Assembly: GCF_036924535.1 (NCBI RefSeq)
Contig: NZ_JAZHRT010000001.1
Coordinates: 3,968,001-4,032,000 of the forward strand
Length of the DNA: 64,000 bases
Reading direction: 5' to 3'
Source of the DNA: Bradyrhizobium sp. AZCC 2262
GTDB taxonomy: Bacteria > Pseudomonadota > Alphaproteobacteria > Rhizobiales > Xanthobacteraceae
Shown: positions 9,676 to 16,865 of the stretch, piece after piece
Layout: every line of letters begins with the position of its first letter
Position numbering within the stretch: position 1 is the stretch's first letter
Translations under genes and position numbers: made by a program
The notes under the pieces: model-generated
The model's input: only the letters and a program-made list of their open reading frames with translations
What the model was told of the DNA's origin: nothing
The model's database searches: none

Positions 9676-10167
9676 CTACTTCTTGCCGGAATGATCGTGC
9701 CCCGATGGCGCCTGCGCGCCGACGCCCTGCACGTTGAGCGACAGCGTAACCTTGCCGGCTTTTTCGAACTCCAGCGTAAGCGGCACCATATCGCCCTGCT
9801 TGAGCGGATTCTTCAAATCCATCAGCATCAGGTGGTAGCCGCCCGGCGCCAGCTTGACGGTCTTGCCTGGCTCGATCGCCAAACCCTTGTCGAGCGGGCG
9901 CATGGTCATGACGCCATTGTTCATCGCCATCTCGTGAATTTCGACCTTGCCGGCGATATCGCCGGAGCCGCCGATCAGCCGGTCCGGCGCCGCCCCCTTG
10001 TTCTCGATCGTGAGGAAGCCGCCCGCAATCTTCGCGCCACCGGGCGTTGCCCGGCTCCAGGGCTGCGTGATGACGAGGTCGCCGGCCTTGATCTCCTGGG
10101 CGTGCGCGGACGCACTGAGGACAGCAAACAGGGCGGCGAAGGCGAAGACTTGCAGAACGGGTTTCAT
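9676..10167 (-). CDS. PCuAC-type periplasmic copper chaperone
   Basis: 163 residues with a signal peptide ending near AHAQ. The copper(I) motif of the family is present: H in VEIHEMAMNNG, Met in MTMRPLD, and HLMLMDLKNPL, giving the HxM-Mx-HxM arrangement. PCuAC proteins deliver Cu(I) to cytochrome oxidase CuA/CuB assembly, often with a Sco or TlpA-like reductant, and one such reductant is encoded next upstream. A His-containing C-terminal tail (GHDHSGKK) is visible. The 109-base gap upstream could hold an internal promoter. Confidence 0.92.
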   Translation of the reverse strand: MKPVLQVFAFAALFAVLSASAHAQEIKAGDLVITQPWSRATPGGAKIAGGFLTIENKGAAPDRLIGGSGDIAGKVEIHEMAMNNGVMTMRPLDKGLAIEPGKTVKLAPGGYHLMLMDLKNPLKQGDMVPLTLEFEKAGKVTLSLNVQGVGAQAPSGHDHSGKK

Positions 10168-10276
10168 CGTATGTCTTTCGATTTATGAAGTACGGCGGGC
10201 ACAGCGAACGACAGGGCCCGTTGTTGCCTTAACTTGAGTACGCAAAGTTAATATTCACAATAGCGGGAGTGCGTCT

Positions 10277-10777
10277 TTATTCGCTCGCGACTTTTTGCCG
10301 GTCCAACCATTTTTCGAGGTCCGGTATTTCGGCCGATCCTTCGATCGTGGTGACGGTTCCGTCCCGCGCGATCAGGAGCGTGCGCGGGATCTCGCCCTGC
10401 CAGGCCGGGTCGATCTCGAACCGGAGGCGTTCGACAAAGCCGTCACTGAAAATCCAGTTCTCCGCCGCCCCCAACCCGGCCTTCTCCAGAATCGCGCGCG
10501 CCGCACCGGGCAGGTTCGGAACGAGGTCGGCGCTGATCATCACCACGTCGATCTCGGAATGGTCCTTCATGAATTGTCCAAGCAGCGGCAATTCGACCTT
10601 GCAGGGGCCGCAGGTGACGCCCCAGAAATGCACCAGCGTCGGACGCCCGGCATGCGAACGCAGCACGTTCTGCCAGCTTCCCCGCACGAACGGCTTGAGC
10701 TCGGACGGCGTCTCGGCTGCCGGCGCGGCGGCCAGGGAGGCAATGAGGAATATTGCAGCCAGCAGGCAGCGTTTCAT
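10277..10777 (-). CDS. TlpA-like periplasmic thioredoxin
   Basis: 166 residues; signal peptide of about 20 residues, then a thioredoxin fold with the redox motif TCGPC near residues 54-58 and the cis-proline region IPRTLLIARDG. It lacks the CxxxC of Sco proteins, so it is TlpA-type. Likely keeps copper-site cysteines or the neighbouring chaperone reduced. Its ATG overlaps the stop of the upstream Asp-box gene (ATGA), so translation is coupled. Confidence 0.85.
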   Translation of the reverse strand: MKRCLLAAIFLIASLAAAPAAETPSELKPFVRGSWQNVLRSHAGRPTLVHFWGVTCGPCKVELPLLGQFMKDHSEIDVVMISADLVPNLPGAARAILEKAGLGAAENWIFSDGFVERLRFEIDPAWQGEIPRTLLIARDGTVTTIEGSAEIPDLEKWLDRQKVASE

Positions 10778-11988
10778 GATCCGTCTCCGATCGGCAGCAG
10801 GCGATATCCGTCGGCCTTGGTCATCCAGGAAAGGTAGGTCGCCTGTCCGTCGCTGACCAGCAGCGGATGGTCCGATGTGTCCGTCGTCGAGGCAATGGTG
10901 ACGGGCTTTGACCAGCTCTTGCCCTCGTCATGCGAGATCATCGCGTTGACCGCGGTCTTCTCGCCGTCGAACTCCTTCCAGACCATGGTGGCGCCGCGCG
11001 GGCCGGCCAGCACGTACGGCCGCGTAGGATTGCGATCGGAACGGCCGAGCGGAATCGGATCGGAAAACGTTCGGCCCTCGTCCTGCGAGCGGGCGTAGAA
11101 CAGCCCCTTACGGGCCTTGCCGTTGGTGTACCAGCTCACGTGATAGGTGCCTGCGGGCGAGATCGAAAGACTGGGGCCATGATGCGGGCACGCGGAAATC
11201 TGCCAGTCGTCGTTACTGACGCGGTGTAGCTCGCCCGGTGTCGCCGGATCAGCGAACGTCATGACCGCGTGATCCCGCACACCGCCTTCGAAGATGTTCC
11301 TGAACACGACGACGGGACGGCCGGGGCCGGCGAATGCCAGGCCGAGCCTGCAGCATTCGCAGGTGTTGTCGCTTGCCAGCCGCGCCTCGGCATAAACAGC
11401 GCCGCCGTCCTTTGACGACGCGAAGAACAGCCCTGCCCCTTCGTATTTCCTGCCCTCCTGCTGCGCGGGTACGCGGTTGCGCTTGTCGATCCAGGCCGCG
11501 AACACCGAGCCATCAGCATCGAGCCCGAGCGCCGCGAAACGCTGGCTCTCGTTACTCGCGGTGATCGGCTGCAACTCGGCAAAGCTTTGGCCACCATCGA
11601 TCGACCGGGTGGCGAGCACCTGGCCGTTGAACGCCTTGTCCCTGAAGATCGAAAACGCCAATGCGATGCCGCCGTTTTTCTCGACGACGATCTGGGGACG
11701 CGCATCCGGGCCCCAATCGAGGTTGAGCTTTTCCTTGCTTACCTGAACCGGCGCCGAAAAGCTGCGCCCCTGATCCTTCGAGCTTGCCACCGATATCCGG
11801 CCCCCCGCCATCCAGGCGAGCCACAGCGTTCCATCCGGCGCAAAGGCCGGCATCACCTTCGAGGCGCAGCGCAGCTCCACCTCCTCGCACGCCGCCTCCG
11901 AGGCATGCTGGTGATGACTCATTTGCGCATGCGCTGCGGTTTGGCAAAGCGAGAGAGCGAGGGTCGCAAGCAAGCTCATTCGCAGCAT
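10774..11988 (-). CDS. Secreted Asp-box (sialidase-fold) beta-propeller protein of a copper operon
   Basis: 404 residues from ATG 11988, chosen because AGAAGGAG sits 8 bases upstream; an ATG at 12021 overlaps the TonB gene stop and would place a basic stretch before the signal peptide. The mature N-terminus is His-rich (MSHHQHASEAA) with paired Cys (CEEVELRC). At least five Asp-box repeats are visible (SSKDQGRSF, RSIDGGQSF, SSKDGG, RSQDEGRTF, SHDEGKSW), indicating a six-bladed propeller. A CECC cluster lies mid-protein. True sialidase activity is doubtful; the catalytic Arg triad cannot be assigned. The context suggests copper binding or handling in the periplasm. Confidence 0.75.
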   Translation of the reverse strand: MLRMSLLATLALSLCQTAAHAQMSHHQHASEAACEEVELRCASKVMPAFAPDGTLWLAWMAGGRISVASSKDQGRSFSAPVQVSKEKLNLDWGPDARPQIVVEKNGGIALAFSIFRDKAFNGQVLATRSIDGGQSFAELQPITASNESQRFAALGLDADGSVFAAWIDKRNRVPAQQEGRKYEGAGLFFASSKDGGAVYAEARLASDNTCECCRLGLAFAGPGRPVVVFRNIFEGGVRDHAVMTFADPATPGELHRVSNDDWQISACPHHGPSLSISPAGTYHVSWYTNGKARKGLFYARSQDEGRTFSDPIPLGRSDRNPTRPYVLAGPRGATMVWKEFDGEKTAVNAMISHDEGKSWSKPVTIASTTDTSDHPLLVSDGQATYLSWMTKADGYRLLPIGDGS

Positions 11989-12017
11989 GGCTTTACTCCT
12001 TCTGCGTTGTTGTCCGG

Positions 12018-14360
12018 TCATTTGAACGCCAGCTTCATTCCGGCAATGAACGCGCGCGGCGAGCCCGCGTAGATCGAACCGGTGGTCGCCGGGCTTTGGA
12101 AGCCGGCTGCATTGACGTTGTTTCCGATGTTGTTCGCAGACGCTATGTAGGTTCGGTCGAATACATTCCTGATTTCGAAATATAGATTCAACGACTTGAA
12201 ATAGTCGGAGAGCAGGTCTGTCTTGTAGTGGACGTTGAGATTGACCAACTCATAGCCAGGCGCCTTCTGCAAGTTGGCATTGTCCATGTAGAAGGAGTCC
12301 TTCCACTGGACCTCCACAAACGCGCCAAGTCCGGCCCGCGGTCCCCACATGTGATCATAACCGAGCCGCGCCGTTAGCTCGTTCGGCGAAATCCCGGGGA
12401 TCTTGTTGCCGGCGCGGTTGAAGCTGAAGAGGGTCCCACCCGCGCCGGGACTTCTGATGTCTTCGGTGTACTCCGTGTAGAATTGGTCGAGATAGGTGTA
12501 CGCCGCCGTGAAGCGCCAGCCTGGATAGAACTTCCAGTCAGCGGCGAGTTCCACCCCCCGATGTTCCGACCTCGGCGCGTTGAATTGGAAGCTCGTATTC
12601 GGTGCGTTTGCCGGCGTCGCCTGGGTGACCAACTCGTTGCGGAAAAATTCGTAGAAGCCGGTCATGCTGAGTTTCAGCGCACTGTTCGGCGTCCAGTCGA
12701 AACCGAGATCGTAGCCCAGGTTCTTCTGCGTCTGGAGCTGAGTGTTGTTGCCGTTTTGACCGTTGGAAAGGACAAAGAGGTTTCCGACCTGCGGTGTTCC
12801 ATAGCCAGTAGCAACGCGTCCTCGGAACTGCCACTCGGTATTCGGCCGATAGAGCAGTGCGAATTCGGGCGCGGTGTTCTGGAATTGGCGATCCGCCGAA
12901 ATGGTGAAGAACGTCGGCCCACCCGTGACTGGATCCTTGTAGACCGAGTTCAGCCCCTTCAGCGTGGTGGTTTCCCAGCCAATGCCCGCAACCGCTGTCA
13001 GTGACTGCGTCAGCTTCAGTTCCTCACGCGCGCGCAAGCCGTAATTGGTGTGCTCGCCGAGCACGTTGGCTTGCAACTGACCGAGCGTGGCGTTGCCGCC
13101 GGGGCGGAGAAATCGCGTATCGCTCGACCACGCCAGCGTATTGTACCAGCCGCCAAAGAAGGTGGTGGAATCCATGCCGAGGATTTCACCGCGCTTGGTT
13201 ACGTCGCTCATGTAGTTGTATGAGGGAAAATCGCCGATGGCGCAGGTGTTACTGGTCGGCTGACTGATGTTGCGGTCGTCGAACACGAACTGGTTGCGCC
13301 AGGTGGTCGTGTTGTCGAAGTCATGTTCCCAGCGGCCGCCGACGATGGTCCGCCGATCATGCCGACCGAGCCCCGCCTGATCGGCGCTCAGCGTTGTCGT
13401 GAGGCCATTGAAGCCGTTGTTGAAGAGCGCCACCGTCCCCTGCTGGAACGGGTTTTGGTAATACTGGCCCAGCGTCAGCCGGACCGGCAGGCGGGTATCG
13501 AGATAGTTGTTGATGAATTTTACGGTGAAGCGATCGTCGGGCGTCGCCTGCAACGTGCCTAGAAAATTCACCGTCTGGGTGTTGTACCAGCTATTGCCGA
13601 TGAACCCGTCACCGCGCGCATCACTCGCAAACAGCGAGCCCTCGATATTGCCGACCTTCTTGCCGTAGGTGAGATAATTGTTGAGGTAGCCAAAACTGCC
13701 GCCATCGACGCCATATTCGGCGCCGTCGATCGAGCCGCCCGGGCGGGTGCGGAAATTGAGCGCGCCGCCGGTGGCATAGTTGCCATAGAGCGCCGACGAC
13801 GGCCCCCGGATCACGTCGATCGCACCATAGGCCCGCGGGTCGATCAGGTCGCTGCGGGAAAGCCCGTCCGGCTGCGTCACCGGAAAACCGTCGTCGAAGA
13901 TCACGAGGTTGCGGATGCCAAAACCGTTGCGGGCGTTGGAGCCGCGGATCGAGATGCCGATATCGCGGGGACCATTGCCCTGCTTCACCGATATGCCGGG
14001 GCTCTCGCGCAGCACGTCGGCCACGGTAACCGCCGGCCGGTTGTCGAACTGGCTGCGATCGATGGTCGTCTCGGTCTGGCCGGTTGGCGCCTGGTAAAGG
14101 AGCGCGCGCGCCACGCTCGGCGTGATGCCCGCAGTGAGCGACGCGGCAGGCGCGGGATTTGCCGAAGGCGGCCTCACCTGTGTCCGGGCCGACGAGCGCA
14201 CGGCCGGCTTTCGAGCCGCAGGTCTGGCGGTTGCGGCGCGCGGCGCCTCGACGGTGACTGCCGGCAACGCCGTCTGGGCCTCCGCGGCGTACGGCACAAG
14301 GGAGAGCGCGCTGCCGAGCACAGCCAAGCTCGCGCCACCCAAGGCATGATAACGATACAT
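12018..14360 (-). CDS. TonB-dependent outer-membrane receptor, predicted copper importer
   Basis: 780 residues. Signal peptide ends near AEAQ, followed by a TonB-box-like segment (LPAVTVEAP) and a long Ala/Arg/Pro linker. The plug domain covers about 95-230 (RPAVTVADVLRESPGISV, RGSNARNGFGIRNLVIFDDG, DVIRGPSSALYGNYATGGA). The remainder is a 22-stranded barrel ending in aromatic Phe-Lys. The plug begins with the A/V-D-V-L pattern of metal and siderophore receptors. All downstream genes are copper proteins and the preceding frame is DUF2946, so the substrate is probably copper or a copper complex. Confidence 0.9.
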   Translation of the reverse strand: MYRYHALGGASLAVLGSALSLVPYAAEAQTALPAVTVEAPRAATARPAARKPAVRSSARTQVRPPSANPAPAASLTAGITPSVARALLYQAPTGQTETTIDRSQFDNRPAVTVADVLRESPGISVKQGNGPRDIGISIRGSNARNGFGIRNLVIFDDGFPVTQPDGLSRSDLIDPRAYGAIDVIRGPSSALYGNYATGGALNFRTRPGGSIDGAEYGVDGGSFGYLNNYLTYGKKVGNIEGSLFASDARGDGFIGNSWYNTQTVNFLGTLQATPDDRFTVKFINNYLDTRLPVRLTLGQYYQNPFQQGTVALFNNGFNGLTTTLSADQAGLGRHDRRTIVGGRWEHDFDNTTTWRNQFVFDDRNISQPTSNTCAIGDFPSYNYMSDVTKRGEILGMDSTTFFGGWYNTLAWSSDTRFLRPGGNATLGQLQANVLGEHTNYGLRAREELKLTQSLTAVAGIGWETTTLKGLNSVYKDPVTGGPTFFTISADRQFQNTAPEFALLYRPNTEWQFRGRVATGYGTPQVGNLFVLSNGQNGNNTQLQTQKNLGYDLGFDWTPNSALKLSMTGFYEFFRNELVTQATPANAPNTSFQFNAPRSEHRGVELAADWKFYPGWRFTAAYTYLDQFYTEYTEDIRSPGAGGTLFSFNRAGNKIPGISPNELTARLGYDHMWGPRAGLGAFVEVQWKDSFYMDNANLQKAPGYELVNLNVHYKTDLLSDYFKSLNLYFEIRNVFDRTYIASANNIGNNVNAAGFQSPATTGSIYAGSPRAFIAGMKLAFK

Positions 14361-14453
14361 AAGATATTCCTGACGCCAGCTCTCTGGCCGGCTTGAATGA
14401 CTGCACCAACCGGCACGGCAATCGCCGCACCGATCATTGGGTGTTCCAGGTCG
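14361..14453 (-). promoter_or_regulatory. Predicted copper-controlled termination/attenuation interval between uORF and TonB receptor gene
   Basis: 93 untranslated bases between the DUF2946 stop and the receptor ATG. In the Bordetella CruR system the equivalent interval is where Rho terminates transcription once copper relieves ribosome stalling at RAPP. Here the minus-strand message is moderately C-rich and shows no intrinsic terminator. The assignment is by analogy. Confidence 0.35.
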
Positions 14454-14822
14454 TCAGGAAATGGCGGGAGGCGCGCGCGCCTGCGCGTGCGATCCGGCGC
14501 GGGCGTTCGTCAGCCGGAAGGCAAAATCGAACCAGGCCACCCGCTCGGCAACCCGTTCGACGGCGATCGCCGCGATCTGCGGCACATCGACCGGCGCACC
14601 GGTCTGCAGCACGCTGCAAACCGAACAGCAGCCGTCATGGGCGCGGTGGCCGGTCTGATCGGCCTGCCCTGTACCGGGCGCACCACTGCCGTGGCAGATG
14701 ACGGCGCCGGCGAGCGGATCGGAAGCCGCGATGGTTGCCGCCCAGCATGCGCCGATCGGTGCGAAAATCTGCACCGCCAAGGCAATCAGGACAATTGGCA
14801 GAAAATTCTTCAGCCGGCGCAT
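14454..14822 (-). CDS. cruR: DUF2946 protein, CruR-like copper-responsive upstream reading frame
   Basis: 122 residues, first gene of the copper operon. N-terminal hydrophobic segment (FLPIVLIALAVQIFAPIGACWA), a His/Cys-rich centre (VICHGSG, GHRAHDGCCSVC) with a CXXC motif, and a C-terminus reading HAQARAPPAIS, which contains the RAPP stalling motif. Known biology: in Bordetella pertussis the DUF2946 frame ahead of the TonB transporter gene bfrG senses copper through CXXC as a nascent chain; copper relieves arrest at RAPP and lets Rho terminate before the transporter gene. Both motifs and the gene order are seen here; the function in this organism is inferred. Confidence 0.85.
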   Translation of the reverse strand: MRRLKNFLPIVLIALAVQIFAPIGACWAATIAASDPLAGAVICHGSGAPGTGQADQTGHRAHDGCCSVCSVLQTGAPVDVPQIAAIAVERVAERVAWFDFAFRLTNARAGSHAQARAPPAIS

Positions 14823-15064
14823 CGCGAACCATCCACTTCAGACCTTAATCACCAGAGAGTCCGAAGTCGAGATCAGGTTCCCGGAACTATGTTGCAGCTT
14901 CAAGGAGTAAGCTTGTCGAAAAGCGATGCATTTTGCGCCGCGGGCAAGGCGCCCTACCCCGATACCAAGCCTCGGGGGTATTGCAGCTAAATCCACAACC
15001 ATCAGTAGCAAATTCCCAATCATTTCGCAGAATGCTGGAATTTTGAACAAAGGTTGCCGAAAAT

Positions 15065-15264
15065 GGTGACAAGATGAAAAAGATGGTCTACCAATCAGGG
15101 CTCAGGCTGGCCGAGAGGCTCAAGCTTGGTGGTCCAAGTCTCGGGAGGAGCCCTGACGCGCACAAGCAGCGTCGCCTCGACAATCAAGATCAAATCTAAG
15201 TTTTCGAGGAAATTAAGGGTCGACACAATTTTTGAGCAGGGCTTGACGCCCTGCTCTTTTTTTT
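15065..15264 (+). ncRNA. Candidate structured small RNA
   Basis: Nested inverted repeats fold one arm: outer stem CAGGGCTC (15096-15103) with GAGCCCTG (15148-15155), middle stem CGAGA (15112-15116) with TCTCG (15139-15143), inner stem CTTGG (15125-15129) with CCAAG (15134-15138), tetraloop TGGT. About 80 bases later comes a strong intrinsic terminator. The 5' end is not determined; 15065 is a guess. A 41-codon frame (15074-15199, MKKMVYQSGLRL...) runs through the same bases without a clear SD, so a small mRNA is the alternative. I cannot assign an Rfam family. Confidence 0.5.
15234..15264 (+). terminator. Intrinsic terminator
   Basis: Perfect 9-bp stem GAGCAGGGC/GCCCTGCTC with loop TTGAC followed by eight T residues. 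It ends the candidate RNA and is only about 35 bases upstream of the globin start. Confidence 0.9.
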
Positions 15265-15298
15265 CGAGAGGTCTTTTTCGAGACGATTGCAAACGGCA

Positions 15299-15700
15299 AT
15301 GATGGCATCGTCAAATCCGATCAAGCGAAGTTTCGAACTGGCCGCCGAACGCTGCGAGGATCTGACTCCGCTGGTCTATCGCCGGCTGTTCGACGTACAT
15401 CCCGAAGCACGGACGATGTTCCGTACCGAGGGCAACGAACTCGTCAAGGGTTCGATGCTGGCTTTGACGATCGACGCCCTTCTGGATTTTGCCGGAGAAC
15501 GCACCGGCCACTTCCGCCTGATCGAAGCGGAAGTTTCCTCGCACGACGCCTACGGCACGCCGCGCGAATTGTTCGCTGCGTTCTTCGGCATAATTGCCCA
15601 GACGCTGCGCGAAATCGTCGGGGCGGACTGGTCGGACGAGATCGATGCGGCGTGGCGCAAGTTGCTCGGCGAGATCGAAGGCGTCGTTGCAGCGCGGTGA
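15299..15700 (+). CDS. Single-domain globin
   Basis: 133 residues from ATG 15299 (a second ATG follows immediately; neither has a strong SD). All-helical globin of the flavohaemoglobin-like bacterial class: PLVYRRLFDVHPEARTMF in helices B-C with the conserved Phe/Tyr environment, and the likely proximal His in EVSSHDAYGTP before FAAFFGIIAQTLREIVG. No reductase domain follows, so it is a haem protein that depends on another reductase. Probable role: binding of O2, NO or nitrite-derived species. It stands alone behind a terminator. Confidence 0.82.
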   Translation: MMASSNPIKRSFELAAERCEDLTPLVYRRLFDVHPEARTMFRTEGNELVKGSMLALTIDALLDFAGERTGHFRLIEAEVSSHDAYGTPRELFAAFFGIIAQTLREIVGADWSDEIDAAWRKLLGEIEGVVAAR

Positions 15701-15839
15701 AGCAAGCAAAACTGCCGAAGCTCATTGATACTGGCGATCAAGTCGGCCGGTGGCGCAAATGCACCTAGTGTGAAAGACTGCCTCGATCCGCGGTGCGGGC
15801 AATCGGCACCGTCGGTAATAACAAACGAGGGAGCGAGCG

Positions 15840-16859
15840 ATGTCCGGGACTGAGAAATCCTCAACGACAAGGCGTAATCTTCTTCAAGCGGCGGCGACTG
15901 GCGGCGCGGCAACCGCCCTGCTCGGCGGGTTGGGTATCAACCCGGCGCTGGCGGCAGCGGCGCGTTCGGAAAAGCCGCTGAAGGCGGCGTTCTCCAATGC
16001 AGGCCTGCAGGCCACGTGGTGCGCCCAGGGCAAGCAGGCGGCGGAATGGTGGGGCAAGCTGTTCAATGTCGAGGTCACCTGGTTCGACGGCCAGCTCGAC
16101 GCGGTCAAGCAGCGCGCCGCGATCGACAACATGGCCTCGCAGAAATGGGATTTCGTCGCCATTCAGGCGTTCGGCATCGGCACGCTGACCCAGCCCGTGC
16201 AGAAGATGATTGATGCCGGCACCCCCGTGATCGACATGGACACGCTGATCGCCCCGCTCGACCAGATCAAGGTTCATTCCTTCCTGGCGCCCGACAATGA
16301 ATTCATGGGCTCCTCGGTGACGCAGGCGCTTTGCAACGCCATGGGCGGCAAGGGCAAGATCATCATGACGCAAGGCGCGCTCGGCCATACCGGCGCCCAA
16401 GGCCGCGCCAAGGGCTTCGAGACTGTCGTGAAGCAGTTCCCGAACATCGAGGTGCTCGATACCCAGCCGGCGGATTGGGACGTCTCGAAGACAGCTCGGC
16501 TGTGGGAGACCTATCTGACCAAGTACCCGCAGATCGACGCGGCCTTCTTCCACAATGACGACATGGCGCTGGCTGCCTACAACATCATGAAGGCGCGCAA
16601 CCGCACCAACATCCTGATCGGCGGCGTCGACGCCATGCCGCCGGCGATCCAGGCGGTGAGCGAGGGCCGCATGTTCGCGACCGTCCGCAACCCGTCCTGC
16701 CGCATCCATGGCGGCGCCATCATCGCCGGCGTCGCCGCGGTGACCGCGGGCGAGAAGAGCGGACAGGGTATCCCGAAGCATGTGATCACGGACGGCCCGG
16801 TGGTGACGAAAGCCAATGCGGCCGGCATGCAATGGATGGAGGACCACTTCCTGATCTGA
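15840..16859 (+). CDS. Sugar ABC transporter periplasmic substrate-binding protein (RbsB type)
   Basis: 339 residues. Twin-arginine signal near residues 11-40 (TRRNLLQAAATGGAATALLGG, ending at ALAAA). The rest is a type I periplasmic binding fold: LKAAFSNAGLQATWC, the repeated pattern of sugar-binding receptors (WDFVAIQAFG, AGTPVIDMD, AAFFHNDDMALAAYNIM, ILIGGVDAMPPAIQAV). The Tat signal is unusual for the family and implies folding before export. A GAGGGAG SD precedes the start. First gene of a three-gene import operon; the sugar cannot be named. Confidence 0.9.
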   Translation: MSGTEKSSTTRRNLLQAAATGGAATALLGGLGINPALAAAARSEKPLKAAFSNAGLQATWCAQGKQAAEWWGKLFNVEVTWFDGQLDAVKQRAAIDNMASQKWDFVAIQAFGIGTLTQPVQKMIDAGTPVIDMDTLIAPLDQIKVHSFLAPDNEFMGSSVTQALCNAMGGKGKIIMTQGALGHTGAQGRAKGFETVVKQFPNIEVLDTQPADWDVSKTARLWETYLTKYPQIDAAFFHNDDMALAAYNIMKARNRTNILIGGVDAMPPAIQAVSEGRMFATVRNPSCRIHGGAIIAGVAAVTAGEKSGQGIPKHVITDGPVVTKANAAGMQWMEDHFLI

Positions 16860-16865
16860 GCCAGC

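Noticed and set aside
14904..14990. 25-codon frame from TTG with an AAGGAG just upstream (SKSDAFCAAGKAPYPD...)
   Set aside because: Very short, TTG start, no terminator or family support, and it lies where the copper operon promoter is expected on the other strand.
15095..15292. 65-codon minus-strand frame across the candidate RNA
   Set aside because: It runs antisense through the terminator hairpin and has no SD or family features.
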